Positions 8,506 through 17,835 of a stretch of DNA of 64,000 nt are shown piece by piece (within the stretch, counting starts at the first letter, position 1; the number at the start of each line of letters is the position of its first letter). The notes below the pieces were generated by a model. The model had not been told where the DNA came from. It was given only the letters and a program-made list of their open reading frames with translations, and did no database searches. Origin of the DNA: Pseudomonas baetica (lineage in GTDB: Bacteria; Pseudomonadota; Gammaproteobacteria; Pseudomonadales; Pseudomonadaceae); NCBI RefSeq assembly GCF_002813455.1, contig NZ_PHHE01000001.1:5266001-5330000 (forward strand). The letters are read 5' to 3'. The translations under genes were made by a program, and so were the position numbers.

Positions 8506-9036
8506 TCAACGCTGTGGGTTCTGGCAAACGTGGGCGTGTAGTTCGCTGGTCAGGCCTTCGATGCGTTCGGTCAGGCTTTTGGTCATTTCGGTGAGGCGGG
8601 TGTTTTGTTCCAGCAACGCTAACAATTGCGCGGAGTTCTGCGCCGCCTCAGCCTGACGTTCTGTATTGGCCTGTGCCAGCGCTTCGCGGTGCTGCGCATC
8701 AGCGTCGGCCTGTGCCTTGTCCCGCGCGGCCTGGCGGGTTTGTGCGAGCAGGATCAGTGGCGCGGCGTAGGCCGATTGCAGGCTGAACGCGAGGTTCAAC
8801 AGGATGAACGGGTAAACGTCGAACGTGGTCACGCCAAACGCGTTCAGACAGACCCTCAACACGACGATCAGCGTTTGTGCGCCGAGAAAGGTTGGCGTGC
8901 CGAAGAACCGCGCGAACGCTTCGGCGCGCAAGGCGAAGGTATCGTTGCCGAAGGTCGTGTTCAGGTGGGCGTGGGGGCGGTGGAAGCGCAGGTGATCGAC
9001 GGGGGCGGCGGATGTCTCGGGTTTCTCGGTGTTCAT
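8506..9036 (-). CDS. DUF1003 family membrane protein
   Basis: 176 residues. After a soluble start (LRFHRPHAHLNTTFGNDTF) come two hydrophobic segments at about 52-72 (TFLGAQTLIVVLRVCLNAFG) and 76-98 (DVYPFILLNLAFSLQSAYAA). A coiled-coil tail follows (about 105-170, Gln/Ala/Glu-rich). The FDVYPFILLNL...QSAYAAPLIL signature is that of DUF1003 inner-membrane proteins, whose function is unknown. Its stop directly abuts the stop of the convergent LysR gene, with no space for a separate terminator. Confidence 0.87.
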   Translation of the reverse strand: MNTEKPETSAAPVDHLRFHRPHAHLNTTFGNDTFALRAEAFARFFGTPTFLGAQTLIVVLRVCLNAFGVTTFDVYPFILLNLAFSLQSAYAAPLILLAQTRQAARDKAQADADAQHREALAQANTERQAEAAQNSAQLLALLEQNTRLTEMTKSLTERIEGLTSELHAHVCQNPQR

Positions 9037-9095
9037 GGTGTACTCGGCAGGACTTGGGACGTGTCGTCACTATAGCTCTGCGTTGTGGCGGCCGG

Positions 9096-9190
9096 CCCCT
9101 TCGCGGGCAAGCCCGCTCTCACAGGTTCAGCGGTCGTACACAAAATGTGTGGTGACTCATTCCCTGTGGGAGCGGGCTTGCCCGCGAAGG
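9096..9190. repeat. REP inverted pair (REPIN-like)
   Basis: CTTCGCGGGCAAGCCCGCTC at 9099 and TGTGGGAGCGGGCTTGCCCG at 9166 form an inverted pair in the gap between the DUF1003 and chemoreceptor genes. This is the GGGC variant of the local REP sequence. Confidence 0.85.
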
Positions 9191-9222
9191 TCGCGACTCG
9201 GTCTATCGACCCTGCACAACCC

Positions 9223-10542
9223 TCAATTCGGCGCCCGCTCATTGGCAAACATGCTCACTGCCTGCACCGCTTCACTGGCGCCATCACGAATCTGCAAGAT
9301 CACCGTACCCGCCTGATCCGCCAGTTCAACGCCCTGAGCCGCGCGATCGCGGGTGTCGTCCATGCTCTTGATGGCCTGGCGGGTTTCACTCTGGATCAAA
9401 CCGATCATGCTGGAAATCTCCGCCGTCGAGCCGCTGGTACGCGCCGCCAGTTGCCGCACTTCATCGGCCACCACGGCAAACCCTCGGCCCTGTTCACCGG
9501 CTCGCGCCGCTTCGATGGCAGCGTTGAGCGCCAGCAAATTGGTCTGGTCGGCAATCCCGCGGATGGTGTTGACGATGGCCGTGATCTGCTCGGAGCGTTC
9601 ACCCAGTTGCGCGATCAGCGTTGAGGATTGGGCAATGTCCTCGGCAATTTCGCGCATCTCGCTAGCGGCTTGTTGAATGACCTGGGTGCCTTGTTCGGCG
9701 ACCTTCCGGGTCTCGACCGAGATGTGATAAGCGGCGCTGGCACTGCGCGCATCTTGCTCGTGTTGTTCGACCCGCGCGGTGACGTCCGAAGCGAATTTCA
9801 CCACTTTGCACAAACGCCCGGAGGCGTCGTAAACCGGGTTGTAATTGGCCTCTAGCCAAACGGTCTGGCCGCGCTTGTCGATGCGCTCGAACTGGCCCTG
9901 GAAGAACTCGCCATGATTCAACCGCCGCCAGAAATCCTGATACGCGCTGCTGTTGACCAGTTCCGAGGTGCAGAACAAACGGTGATGTTTACCTTTGAGC
10001 TCGGCGAGTGTGTAGCCCATGCGCGTGAGAAAATTCTGGTTGGCGGTGATAACGCTGCCGTCGAGGTTGAATTCAATCACCGCCATCGCCCGGTCGATCG
10101 CCTCTAACTTGGCGTTGGCCTCGCTTTCCTGTTGCACCTTGGCCGTCACGTCCATGGCGTACTTGACCACTTTCACCACGCGTCCGGAGGCATCCTTGAT
10201 CGGGTTATAACTGGCTTCGAGCCAGACCGTCTGGCCTTGGCTATTGACGCGTTCGAACGTGCCGGATTGAAACTCACCGTTTTTCAGGCGTGTCCACAAC
10301 TCGGTGTACTGAGCGCTGCGGCCAAACTCAGGGGTGCAGAACAGACGATGGGGCTGGCCGATCGCGTGTTCGGCGCGGTAACCCATGGTCTTGAGGAAGT
10401 TGTCGTTCGCGCTCAACACGACGGCGTCGAGATCGAATTCAATCACCGCCATGGAGCGGTTGATGGCATCGAGCAGGCCATTTTGTTGAGTGAGGGTTTG
10501 CTGAAGGTCGTCGAGGGCAGATTTGTGGCGATTAAAGAACAT
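9223..10542 (-). CDS. PAS-PAS chemoreceptor, BdlA-like soluble MCP
   Basis: 439 residues from the ATG at 10542 ([13 protein letters not shown]); the open frame upstream of it is unsupported. Two tandem PAS domains, about 20-140 and 142-262, are near repeats of each other ([20 protein letters not shown] and [20 protein letters not shown]; both continue with [10 protein letters not shown] or [10 protein letters not shown], a PAC motif). Next is a short MCP signalling domain with the tip [20 protein letters not shown] and [18 protein letters not shown]. No transmembrane segment or HAMP domain is seen. This is the architecture of the biofilm-dispersal receptor BdlA and of PAS energy sensors; heme or flavin binding cannot be decided from sequence. 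The signalling domain is short, so it may feed a non-flagellar or dispersal pathway. Confidence 0.88.
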   Translation of the reverse strand: MFFNRHKSALDDLQQTLTQQNGLLDAINRSMAVIEFDLDAVVLSANDNFLKTMGYRAEHAIGQPHRLFCTPEFGRSAQYTELWTRLKNGEFQSGTFERVNSQGQTVWLEASYNPIKDASGRVVKVVKYAMDVTAKVQQESEANAKLEAIDRAMAVIEFNLDGSVITANQNFLTRMGYTLAELKGKHHRLFCTSELVNSSAYQDFWRRLNHGEFFQGQFERIDKRGQTVWLEANYNPVYDASGRLCKVVKFASDVTARVEQHEQDARSASAAYHISVETRKVAEQGTQVIQQAASEMREIAEDIAQSSTLIAQLGERSEQITAIVNTIRGIADQTNLLALNAAIEAARAGEQGRGFAVVADEVRQLAARTSGSTAEISSMIGLIQSETRQAIKSMDDTRDRAAQGVELADQAGTVILQIRDGASEAVQAVSMFANERAPN

Positions 10543-10810
10543 GGCGCAGTACCTGGAAGTAGGGAAAGACTGGGTTTTGTCCCTGTTTCCGCGTGGGCAG
10601 ACCAAGCCGAGGGGGTGGCATTGGCCGCAAATTGCCAGCATCCAGGCTGACGGGTGAATCTTATGCAGACTTATTGGTTCCGTACAAGAAACTGCTGTTC
10701 TGAAATTGTATGAAAGTGTTCAAATGCAAAACGTGTAGGCATCCCGACGCTTTACACATCAGTGTCCTTCCAAGGCATTTAATCAGCGGCTCGCGCAGGA
10801 GAGGGGCGAT

Positions 10811-11419
10811 TTAGAGCTGATAGTGCGCCAGAAACATCTCCAGCGCCGATTCGGCCACGTTGCGCTGCGTCGCTGTGTCGAGCGGCGGCTGGCCCATGGA
10901 AATCTGCGGCCAGAAACCGAACGACTTCAGCAGGCCCTGCACCTGGTGTGCGGCGAAATCCGCGTCTAGCGGTTTCAATCGGCCGTCCGCCTGAGCGGCG
11001 CGAATCCACACGGTCAGGCCTTCTTCGCGCTCACCCATGCGCGCCACCATGTTCTGCGCGCGCTCCGGTGAGTGGATGGTCGCGGCAATCGCTACACGCG
11101 CCAGGCTGAGGAAGTTGTCATCGGCCATCAGTTGCAGTTTGGCCAACAACATCTGCCGTAACTGATCGTGCAGCGGCTGATCAGGGCGATAAATGATCGA
11201 CTGCTCGGCGCTGATCCGCGCCCATAACTGGTTGAGAATTTCCGCGAACAGCTCTTCTTTGCTGGGAAAATGGTTGTACACAGTGCGTTTCGACACGCCG
11301 GCGGTGGCCGCGATCTTGTCCATGCTGGTGGTCTCGAAACCATTGGCGCGGAATTCGGCAATCGCCGCCTGAATGATGGCTTCGCGTTTACGGTCGGTGA
11401 GGCGCTGTGGGACTGTCAT
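10811..11419 (-). CDS. TetR-family transcriptional repressor
   Basis: 202 residues. The N-terminal TetR helix-turn-helix is intact (IAEFRANGFETTSMDKIAA, AGVSKRTVYNHFPSKEELFA), followed by an all-helical ligand-binding domain of AefR/RutR-like type (C-terminal half TIHSPERAQNMVAR...LLKSFGFWP). It is transcribed away from the metallo-beta-lactamase-fold gene at 11637, with about 217 bases between them holding TACAC/GTGTA inverted motifs. Autoregulation and control of the divergent hydrolase are likely but inferred. Confidence 0.9.
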   Translation of the reverse strand: MTVPQRLTDRKREAIIQAAIAEFRANGFETTSMDKIAATAGVSKRTVYNHFPSKEELFAEILNQLWARISAEQSIIYRPDQPLHDQLRQMLLAKLQLMADDNFLSLARVAIAATIHSPERAQNMVARMGEREEGLTVWIRAAQADGRLKPLDADFAAHQVQGLLKSFGFWPQISMGQPPLDTATQRNVAESALEMFLAHYQL

Positions 11420-11447
11420 AAGTACGCTTTCGGCAGGAAGAGGGTGA

Positions 11448-11515
11448 AATTACACTTGGCAGTTTACTTGTCATCAAGATTGATGCAACCTAGAAACTAC
11501 ACCGGATAGTGTAAT
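11448..11515. promoter_or_regulatory. Candidate TetR operator(s) in the divergent promoter
   Basis: TTACACT at about 11451 is matched by AGTGTAA at about 11506, and TACAC-CGGATA-GTGTA forms a compact imperfect palindrome at about 11496-11511. Both lie between the TetR gene and the divergent hydrolase gene, where autoregulatory operators of this family usually sit. Confidence 0.4.
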
Positions 11516-11636
11516 GTCGCGTTAATCCTCGCAACCTAAAAGACAGACAGTCCGGCTAATGCGTGCGTGCCTTGGCCATTTATCGTCCCACCGTGGAAAA
11601 ACGCGAATTGCGCGGTTTTTCAGGAGTCATTCAGTC

Positions 11637-12692
11637 ATGGCCAATCCAATATCTACAGCGGACAACACCTCCACGCCTGAAGCCTCTCGACAGGATCAAG
11701 GCCTGTTTCGCAATCATGCGCCGGTGCAACGCGAAGGCGTGCGCAAAATGCTGCGCATCATGTGGAACATGATCTTCCACAAACCGCGTAATACTCGACC
11801 TGCTGCGCCGATCCCGGTACAGCCACTGACCCGCGAAGACCTGCTGGCCGCGCCGAACCACAGCGTCTATCGCCTTGGCCACTCGACCTTGCTGCTGAAG
11901 ATGCAGGACAAATTCTGGATCACCGACCCGGTCTTCGCCAAGCGCGCTTCGCCGGTGCAATGGGCCGGGCCGAAACGCTTCCACCAGCCGCCGATCAGCC
12001 TCGACGAGTTGCCACCGATCGAAGCGGTGATCCTGTCCCACAACCACTACGACCACCTCGATTACGAGGCCGTGCTGCGGCTGGCGGTGAAAACCAATCT
12101 GTTCCTGACCCCGTTGGGCGTCGGCGACACCCTGATCAAATGGGGCATCGACGCCAACAAGGTTCGCCAGTTCGACTGGTGGCAAGGCACCGAAGTCGCC
12201 GGCATCCGCTTCATCGCCACGCCGTCGCAACACTTCTCCGGCCGCGGCCTGTTCGACAGCAACAGCACCCTGTGGGCGTCGTGGGTGATGATCGACGGCG
12301 ACACCCGCATCTTCTTCAGTGGCGACACTGGTTACTTCGACGGCTTCAAACGCATCGGCGAACAATTCGGCCCGTTCGACCTGACCCTGATGGAAACCGG
12401 CGCCTACAACGTCGAATGGCCACACGTGCACATGCAACCGGAAGAAACCCTGCAAGCCCACCTCGACCTCAAGGGCCGCTGGCTGTTTCCCATCCACAAC
12501 GGCACTTTTGATCTGGCGATGCATGCCTGGCATGAACCGTTTGATCGGATCCTCGCACTGGCCTGGGAGCGCAGTGTTTCGATTACCACGCCGCAGATGG
12601 GGGAGGCGTTCAACATCGCTCAGCCGCAGCGTGGGAATGCGTGGTGGATGGGGGTTGAAGGGGAGAGTGAGGGAGTGGTGCAAAACGCCTGA
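11637..12692 (+). CDS. Metallo-beta-lactamase-fold hydrolase, NAPE-PLD/UlaG-like
   Basis: 351 residues starting at the ATG at 11637, with CAGGAG upstream. The zinc-binding motif SHNHYDHLDY is at about residue 130, a further His at TPSQHFSGRG, Asp at FFSGDTGYFDGF and the final His at FPIHNGTFDL. The arrangement matches bacterial relatives of N-acyl-phosphatidylethanolamine phospholipase D and the UlaG lactonase. There is no signal peptide, although the N-terminal stretch KMLRIMWNMIFHKP is amphipathic and could contact the membrane. The substrate is unknown. The divergent TetR gene is the likely regulator. Confidence 0.88.
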   Translation: MANPISTADNTSTPEASRQDQGLFRNHAPVQREGVRKMLRIMWNMIFHKPRNTRPAAPIPVQPLTREDLLAAPNHSVYRLGHSTLLLKMQDKFWITDPVFAKRASPVQWAGPKRFHQPPISLDELPPIEAVILSHNHYDHLDYEAVLRLAVKTNLFLTPLGVGDTLIKWGIDANKVRQFDWWQGTEVAGIRFIATPSQHFSGRGLFDSNSTLWASWVMIDGDTRIFFSGDTGYFDGFKRIGEQFGPFDLTLMETGAYNVEWPHVHMQPEETLQAHLDLKGRWLFPIHNGTFDLAMHAWHEPFDRILALAWERSVSITTPQMGEAFNIAQPQRGNAWWMGVEGESEGVVQNA

Positions 12693-12731
12693 TGTTTTGC
12701 ATCCGGTTCGTTCCTGGGAGAGCGAACCGGC

Positions 12732-13049
12732 TCATTCCGCCATCGCATAATCCCCACGCCCCACTGATTCCGCAGGCACCCCGTTCAAACTCGCACTCCG
12801 CCCCGGCGCAAACCCCGGAAAGAACACCAACCCCCGCGACTCAAATCGATACGCCAGCGCCAGACGCGCCGCATCCGCCACCTCTTGCTGCGCTTCAAAG
12901 CGCTGAATGTCTTCCACCGAAACCTCTGCTTCCCGTGATAGCTGTTCCACGCTCCAGCCCAGCATCGCTCGGGCCTGGACGCAGTGGGTCGGGGTGAACT
13001 GGAAAAGGGCAATGCGTTCGAGGATGTGGTTCATCGCAAGAGAGGCCAT
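12732..13049 (-). CDS. Small XRE-like helix-turn-helix protein
   Basis: 105 residues from the ATG at 13049, preferred over the one at 13067 because GGAG sits six bases upstream. Residues about 20-60 form an XRE-type helix-turn-helix (TPTHCVQARAMLGWSVEQLS, EAEVSVEDIQRFE), and the tail FESRGLVFFPGFAPGRSAS is typical of a family of small Pseudomonas regulators. Target genes are unknown; the neighbours are unrelated regulators. Confidence 0.8.
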   Translation of the reverse strand: MASLAMNHILERIALFQFTPTHCVQARAMLGWSVEQLSREAEVSVEDIQRFEAQQEVADAARLALAYRFESRGLVFFPGFAPGRSASLNGVPAESVGRGDYAMAE

Positions 13050-13142
13050 GGTGTGCTCCGGGCTCAAGAGTGCTGATTGAAAATGTACTGTGTTTTTGTA
13101 CAGTTGTTTTCGGCCGGGATCAAACGCATTTTTTGATTTGCC

Positions 13143-13910
13143 CTAATTCGCCGCCTCCAACCAGACGGACGGTGGCTGACCAAGGGTGCGCCGGAACATC
13201 GTCGAGAACGCCGCCGGGCTCTCGTAACCGAAATCCAGCGCGATCCTCGTCACCGCTTCACCGGCTGCCAACCGTGCTAGCGCCAGCACCACGCAGGCCT
13301 GCTGGCGCCATTGGCTGAACCTCAAACCAGTCTGCTGCCGAAACAGTCTGTTGAAGGTGCGCAAGCTTATGTGTAACTGCTTGGCCCAGTGCTGTGGCGA
13401 GTCATGGGCGTTTGGTTGATGCAGAAAGTACTGACATAGCGCGAGGAGCTTTCCGTCAGTCGGCAACGGAATGTGCAGGGGCAACGGGGCACTGCGTACC
13501 AGTTCATGCAGCAACAGGTCGATCAACGCGCCGTCCCGTCCGTCGAGGTCATAGGTCAGCGGCGCTTGCACTGCGTCCATCAACAAGTGGCGCATCAACG
13601 GCGAGACACTGATCACCTGGCAGCGCGGCCCCAAATCCACTGTTCCCGGCTCGATGTACAAACTGCGGGTGCTCACGCCCAGCATCAACACCTCATGCGC
13701 CACCCCCGGCGGAATCCATACAGCCCGTTGCGGTGGCACCACCCAGTTGCCGTCATGAGTACGGACCTGCATCACGCCGGTCGCGCCGTACAGCAACTGT
13801 GCCCGTCGGTGCGTATGAAATGGCAGCAGATGGCCGTGGGAATAGTCGGTGCCGATCGCCACCACTTGGCGCGGCGTGTCATCCAGCAGATTGATCGAAA
13901 CATTGCGCAT
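13143..13910 (-). CDS. AraC-family transcriptional regulator with cupin sensor domain
   Basis: 255 residues from the ATG at 13910. The N-terminal cupin (about 10-110: HGHLLPFHTHRRAQLLYG, VVPPQRAVWIPPGVAHEV) precedes a C-terminal pair of helix-turn-helix motifs (WAKQLHISLRTFNRLFRQQT and RIALDFGYESPAAFSTMFRR). This organisation is that of YdeC/NimR-like AraC regulators, which often control one divergent transporter. The divergent neighbour at 14023 is a TauE/SafE permease, so it is the best candidate target. The open frame upstream of 13910 adds 12 residues without support. Confidence 0.9.
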   Translation of the reverse strand: MRNVSINLLDDTPRQVVAIGTDYSHGHLLPFHTHRRAQLLYGATGVMQVRTHDGNWVVPPQRAVWIPPGVAHEVLMLGVSTRSLYIEPGTVDLGPRCQVISVSPLMRHLLMDAVQAPLTYDLDGRDGALIDLLLHELVRSAPLPLHIPLPTDGKLLALCQYFLHQPNAHDSPQHWAKQLHISLRTFNRLFRQQTGLRFSQWRQQACVVLALARLAAGEAVTRIALDFGYESPAAFSTMFRRTLGQPPSVWLEAAN

Positions 13911-14022
13911 CGAGCGGCACCCAGCGATTGGCGTAAATGCAAACATTATTGGCTGAGTTGCTGAAGCAGGCCAAGTCGCGCCACTCTATCGTCGACCGTT
14001 CTCCACCATCGGAAGACGCGCC

Positions 14023-14838
14023 ATGTTCTACCTCCTGCTGACCCTCTTTGGCTGCCTGACCGGCATCACCGCCGTGCTGTTTGGTTTCGGTGGCGGCTTC
14101 GTGGTTGTGCCGCTGCTCTACCGGATGCTCACCGCCAGCCACGGCGCCGACGACCCTATTGGCCAATCGGCAATGCACATCGCCGTCGCCACCTCGACCT
14201 GCGTGATGATCGTCAACGCACTCATTGCCACGGATAAACATCGGCGCGCGGGTAATCTCATTCGGCATTACCTATGGCCGTTGGGCGGGTTCATTGCGGT
14301 GGGCGCGATCATTGGCGCGACAGCGGCCGTGTGGGTCAGCGGCGAAGTGATCCGTTATGCCTTCATCGCCTACCTCGGCGTGACCATCGTCGATTGTCTG
14401 CTGCGCCGCGGATTTCTCACACACGCCGCAGACCTCATCCCGCGCCGACTCGGCAATACGGAAACATCTGCCGGCGGTGTAGGCATTGGCGCTATCGCCA
14501 CGTTCCTTGGTGTAGGAGGAAGCGTCATGACCGTGCCGCTGTTGCGCCGCTGTGGACTGAGCATGTCCCAGGCCACATCCATGGCCAATCCGTTGAGCGT
14601 GCCGGTGGCATTGGCCGGGACCCTGACGTACATGGCGCTGGCCGGGTTTAGCGAGACGGATCTGGGGGCGTGGTTTATCGGGTATGTGGATTTGCTGGCG
14701 TTTTCAGTGCTGACGGTTGGGTCGTTGCTGGGCATCCGATTGGCCACGCCGTGGATTGGGCGGATACCGGATCGGGTGCATGCGTGGGTGTATATCGGGT
14801 TGTTGGTCATCGTTCTGACGGCGATGGCGATGAAGTAG
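14023..14838 (+). CDS. TauE/SafE family sulfite/anion permease
   Basis: 271-residue integral membrane protein with about eight hydrophobic segments. Two diagnostic glycine-rich repeats, GFGGGFVVVPLLYRML near residue 24 and FLGVGGSVMTVPLLRRCG near 165, mark the two halves of the TauE/SafE fold. Members export or import small organosulfur or carboxylate anions; the substrate here is unknown. The gene is divergent from an AraC regulator. Confidence 0.9.
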   Translation: MFYLLLTLFGCLTGITAVLFGFGGGFVVVPLLYRMLTASHGADDPIGQSAMHIAVATSTCVMIVNALIATDKHRRAGNLIRHYLWPLGGFIAVGAIIGATAAVWVSGEVIRYAFIAYLGVTIVDCLLRRGFLTHAADLIPRRLGNTETSAGGVGIGAIATFLGVGGSVMTVPLLRRCGLSMSQATSMANPLSVPVALAGTLTYMALAGFSETDLGAWFIGYVDLLAFSVLTVGSLLGIRLATPWIGRIPDRVHAWVYIGLLVIVLTAMAMK

Positions 14839-14939
14839 TGTCTCGATTCCTACAGGCAACACCGCCATAATCCAACCCCTTAATTTACCAGCGCCGATCT
14901 CACTTCGGCGCCGCCTCCGCCTCTTTCAAGGATCGATCC

Positions 14940-16136
14940 ATGCTCAAGGGACTGCTGCGCCTGGCGCCATTCACCGCTGCGCTGTTCTCACTGCTATCCA
15001 CCGCGCACGCCGAAGATAACCGGCTGGTATTCACCGGTACGTTGGGCAAAATGCCAATCGTGTTCGAAGTCGATACCAGTGATCCGGAGCAAGTCACCGG
15101 TCGCTACTTCTATGAAAAATTTCACCGCGATCTGGAGCTCAACGGCACGCTGAAAAATGACGTCCTCGTGCTCACAGAGGGCAGCAATCGTATGGATCCG
15201 GACAGGCCGTTACCGACCCTCAAACTGCAACAGATTGATGGCGGTTGGAAGGGCGAATGGCAAAACCCGAAAGGCAAAAAGCTGCCCGTACTGGTCACCG
15301 ATACGCCACTTCCCGAAGTGCCGGCGAATGCACTGCCCTACATCGCCAAGTTGCCCAAGAGCGAGCCTTATGAATACCTGCGCCTTCAGGGCCTGAAACT
15401 CAAACCCGGGAAAAAACAGGACTTCATGGGCTACACCCTGCAATGGTGGGAAGAGCCTGATACCAAGATGACCATGTTCAGCATCGAGTCCGGTCTGCCC
15501 AAAGAAGATCTTCAACGGGTTAACCAGCAACTACTCGGGCGCTTGTGGGACGAGGCCATCAGTTACTACGGTTGCCAGTTGCGAGGTCGCGGCTATGCCG
15601 AGTTCCTCCAGGACGTCACCCCGACGTTTATCTCGCCCAGTGTGATCAGCCTGAACATTTCCACCAGCTATGACTGCGGCGGCGCACACCCGGACTTCGG
15701 CGATTCGCCGCTCAACATCGATGTAAAAACCGGCCACCCGCTGTCGCTTGAAGATGTGCTCTGGGTGGGCGAGGGGCAGCCAATCCTTCACGCTGATCGC
15801 TACAGAGGCGGTGACCAGCCCTTGACCGAGGCCGAAGACGCGGCGCGTTCAAAGTATCAGCGCGAAATCTTCAAGCCGTGGCTGATCAAACAACTCACCG
15901 CGCTGTACCCGGATGAAATGAAGAAACCGACAGGCGGAGATGAAGACAGTTGCGACTTCACCAATGAAGACAACTGGAGCTATTCCAACTGGCACTTCAC
16001 CGAAAAAGGTTTGTACATCGGAGCGTACTTCGCCCGCGTAGAACGCGCCTGCGATTCACCCGACTGGTCGATCCTGCCGTACTCGCTGATCAAACAACAC
16101 CCCGGCGCCATCAAACTGCAACTGCCTCAGGGCTAA
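14940..16136 (+). CDS. Secreted DUF3298-like protein
   Basis: 398 residues with a signal peptide ending STAHA. The N-terminal half is beta-rich (LVFTGTLGKMPIVFEVDTSD, GRYFYEKFHRDLELNGTL). The C-terminal half carries a DUF3298-like region around SPSVISLNISTSYDCGGAHP and LNIDVKTGHPLSLEDVLW. Four cysteines in the mature C-terminal half (YYGCQ, YDCGG, DSCDF, ERACD) could form two periplasmic disulfides. Relatives include the C-terminal part of the RsiV lysozyme sensor, but no lysozyme link is shown here. Function unknown. Confidence 0.78.
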   Translation: MLKGLLRLAPFTAALFSLLSTAHAEDNRLVFTGTLGKMPIVFEVDTSDPEQVTGRYFYEKFHRDLELNGTLKNDVLVLTEGSNRMDPDRPLPTLKLQQIDGGWKGEWQNPKGKKLPVLVTDTPLPEVPANALPYIAKLPKSEPYEYLRLQGLKLKPGKKQDFMGYTLQWWEEPDTKMTMFSIESGLPKEDLQRVNQQLLGRLWDEAISYYGCQLRGRGYAEFLQDVTPTFISPSVISLNISTSYDCGGAHPDFGDSPLNIDVKTGHPLSLEDVLWVGEGQPILHADRYRGGDQPLTEAEDAARSKYQREIFKPWLIKQLTALYPDEMKKPTGGDEDSCDFTNEDNWSYSNWHFTEKGLYIGAYFARVERACDSPDWSILPYSLIKQHPGAIKLQLPQG

Positions 16137-16139
16137 CCG

Positions 16140-17129
16140 TCACTCCAGCCCCGGCGCTTCACGAATAATGAAGTGATCCAGGTTCTCGATATTGGCATTG
16201 AAGACCTCGAAAGGCTTTTCGGGGTTCTTCTTGCCGGGCACCTGCTTCAACTCCGGCGTCACGCCATAGAAGAAACAGAACAACGCTTTGTCGCTATCCA
16301 CCGCGTGCTTGATCTCTTCCAGAAACGCCTTGCGCTTGCGGTAGTTGTCGATCAGCTTCTTGTTCAGATAAACGCTGACCGGGTACGGCTTCTTCTTACT
16401 GTCCTCGGGCTTCTTGAACCAGACCTTGTCCTCGAAATCGATACGGAAACTGGCACCGCTGTGAAAGTCCTCAATCTTCTTGATCCGCCCCCAGTAAATC
16501 AGCCCCTTGTTGTCCGTCAGATACTCAATCTTCTTGAAGAACGAACTGTACGGCGCCGAATGCTCGCCGACCTTCAACGGCATGCGCTTGAGCAACTCCT
16601 TGTCCGCGAAGTTCGACACAAAACACTCCACCGGATGCGCAAACACACTGGTCTTGTCCGGCGCCGATTCACGACTCGCTGACTCTTTATCACTCACCGC
16701 CGCCACTCGCACCGGATCATCGCGCAACACATCCGCCGCCACCGCTGGCGCGGCAGGCTTGCGCACATACTCACGCCGGGTGAGCAATAACTCTGACGGG
16801 AAGTGTTCCTCCCGCCCGTCATCCCCCTCGCCATCCGCCGTCTCAACACCCGATGCCGACGCCTTCAAACTCACATACGGACAACCCGCCACATGCTGCG
16901 TCGTGGGCAGATTCTTGAAGTGCGGCGTGCGCACGTAATTCACGTTCTTGGCGTTGAACGTGCCCAACTCGTTGGAAGCCTCGAACGCCGAACGACACGC
17001 ATCGTTGGGGCACTGGAAGTGTTCCTTCGCCGAGTCGAACGCCACCGTCTCATCGAAATTGAGATCGCGAACGTCATAGATCGACAACTTGTCGTCGAGG
17101 CTGAGGCAGTAGGCGAGATCGAATTTCAT
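16140..17129 (-). CDS. Unknown protein with N-terminal Cys/His cluster
   Basis: 329 residues from the ATG at 17129 (MKFDLAYCLSLDD). Near the N-terminus FQCPNDACRSAF and HVAGCPY provide Cys, Cys, His and Cys in zinc-ribbon-like spacing, similar to the head of CoiA-type or restriction-linked proteins. The middle is acidic and low-complexity (about 110-170). The C-terminal half is Lys/Phe-rich with FFKKIEYLTDNKGLIYWGRI and VSVYLNKKLIDNYRKRKAF. I recognise no catalytic motif. It is convergent with the DUF3298 gene, only three bases between stops, and lies on the same strand as the pyocin block. It could be a nucleic-acid-binding accessory gene; no function claimed. Confidence 0.65.
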   Translation of the reverse strand: MKFDLAYCLSLDDKLSIYDVRDLNFDETVAFDSAKEHFQCPNDACRSAFEASNELGTFNAKNVNYVRTPHFKNLPTTQHVAGCPYVSLKASASGVETADGEGDDGREEHFPSELLLTRREYVRKPAAPAVAADVLRDDPVRVAAVSDKESASRESAPDKTSVFAHPVECFVSNFADKELLKRMPLKVGEHSAPYSSFFKKIEYLTDNKGLIYWGRIKKIEDFHSGASFRIDFEDKVWFKKPEDSKKKPYPVSVYLNKKLIDNYRKRKAFLEEIKHAVDSDKALFCFFYGVTPELKQVPGKKNPEKPFEVFNANIENLDHFIIREAPGLE

Positions 17130-17217
17130 GGCGGGGCTCGAATCCTTGAGTGGGGGAGGGGTATTAATAGCGGGAGGCGGGGCGCGTTGCACTGATTGTT
17201 TTCAGGATGATGCAAAA

Positions 17218-17246
17218 CCTGTGGGAGCCAGCCTGCTGGCGATTGG
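17218..17246. repeat. REP-like element, variant family
   Basis: CTGTGGGAGCCAGCCTGCTG continuing GCGAT: the GCCAGC...GCTGGC variant of the Pseudomonas REP palindrome, single copy. Confidence 0.6.
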
Positions 17247-17309
17247 TGGGATCAACTCAATCGTTGATCCCGACAGCAACCTCGCATGACGGTGCAGGCG
17301 AGTAAATTT

Positions 17310-17543
17310 TTAGTTTCCGTAGCTAGCGAGTTGGTAATCGTATTGAGGATCGTAGAAGGAACTTCCGGTTAACGTTTCCAGTTGTGCTAGCTGCTGAAAA
17401 TCAAGATCGTGACCGTAGAGTTCGTCTTCTGCGTCATTCCATTTCATGATGACTCGCAGCTGCTCGATAGCCTCTGCCGAGATAGGCACTTCGAAAATCA
17501 GAGCTTCGGTGGATCGATCAAACGCATAAATTACGTGAGTCAT
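17310..17543 (-). CDS. Second candidate pyocin immunity protein (paralogue)
   Basis: 77 residues, small and acidic. It is clearly related to the immunity candidate just upstream: both start with an M-x-x-x-I-x-AFD pattern, share a block of type IMxWxxxxxxxxGxDLxxxQLxxLExL and end near YDPQYDYQL / YNPAYKFQL. A tandem pair of divergent immunity genes behind one bacteriocin often reflects protection against related toxins of competitors. Direct proof is absent. About 60 bases separate it from the first copy. Confidence 0.7.
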   Translation of the reverse strand: MTHVIYAFDRSTEALIFEVPISAEAIEQLRVIMKWNDAEDELYGHDLDFQQLAQLETLTGSSFYDPQYDYQLASYGN

Positions 17544-17604
17544 GGTTCTATCCTTCTCTTTGGAGAGGCCGGTTTGTTCTGCTCACCGGTGTCAGAACCA
17601 TCGT

Positions 17605-17835
17605 TTACACATTGCAGCTGAGCTGAAATTTATAAGCAGGGTTATAGATTTCTTTCCCCAGTAGTTTTTCCAGGGCTCCAAGCTGTTCGTGCGAGAGATC
17701 GTATCCCTCCCATCCTTGTTGTTCCACCGTCCATTCCATGATGGTTTTTATCGCCTGATCTGATCCACTTGGGAGTTCCTCTTCAAAAGCCAGGAAACCG
17801 CTTTCTTTATCAAATGCCTCGATTAGATAGATCAT
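17605..17835 (-). CDS. Candidate immunity protein to the E3-type pyocin
   Basis: 76-residue acidic protein. Its ATG overlaps the pyocin stop as ATGA (17832-17835), the classic arrangement in which the immunity protein is co-translated with the toxin. It is not of the colicin E3 immunity sequence family that I know; it belongs with small Pseudomonas proteins beginning MIYLIEAFDKESGFLAFE and ending YKFQLSCNV. Acidity fits binding to the very basic nuclease domain. The immunity role is inferred from position, size and charge. Confidence 0.75.
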   Translation of the reverse strand: MIYLIEAFDKESGFLAFEEELPSGSDQAIKTIMEWTVEQQGWEGYDLSHEQLGALEKLLGKEIYNPAYKFQLSCNV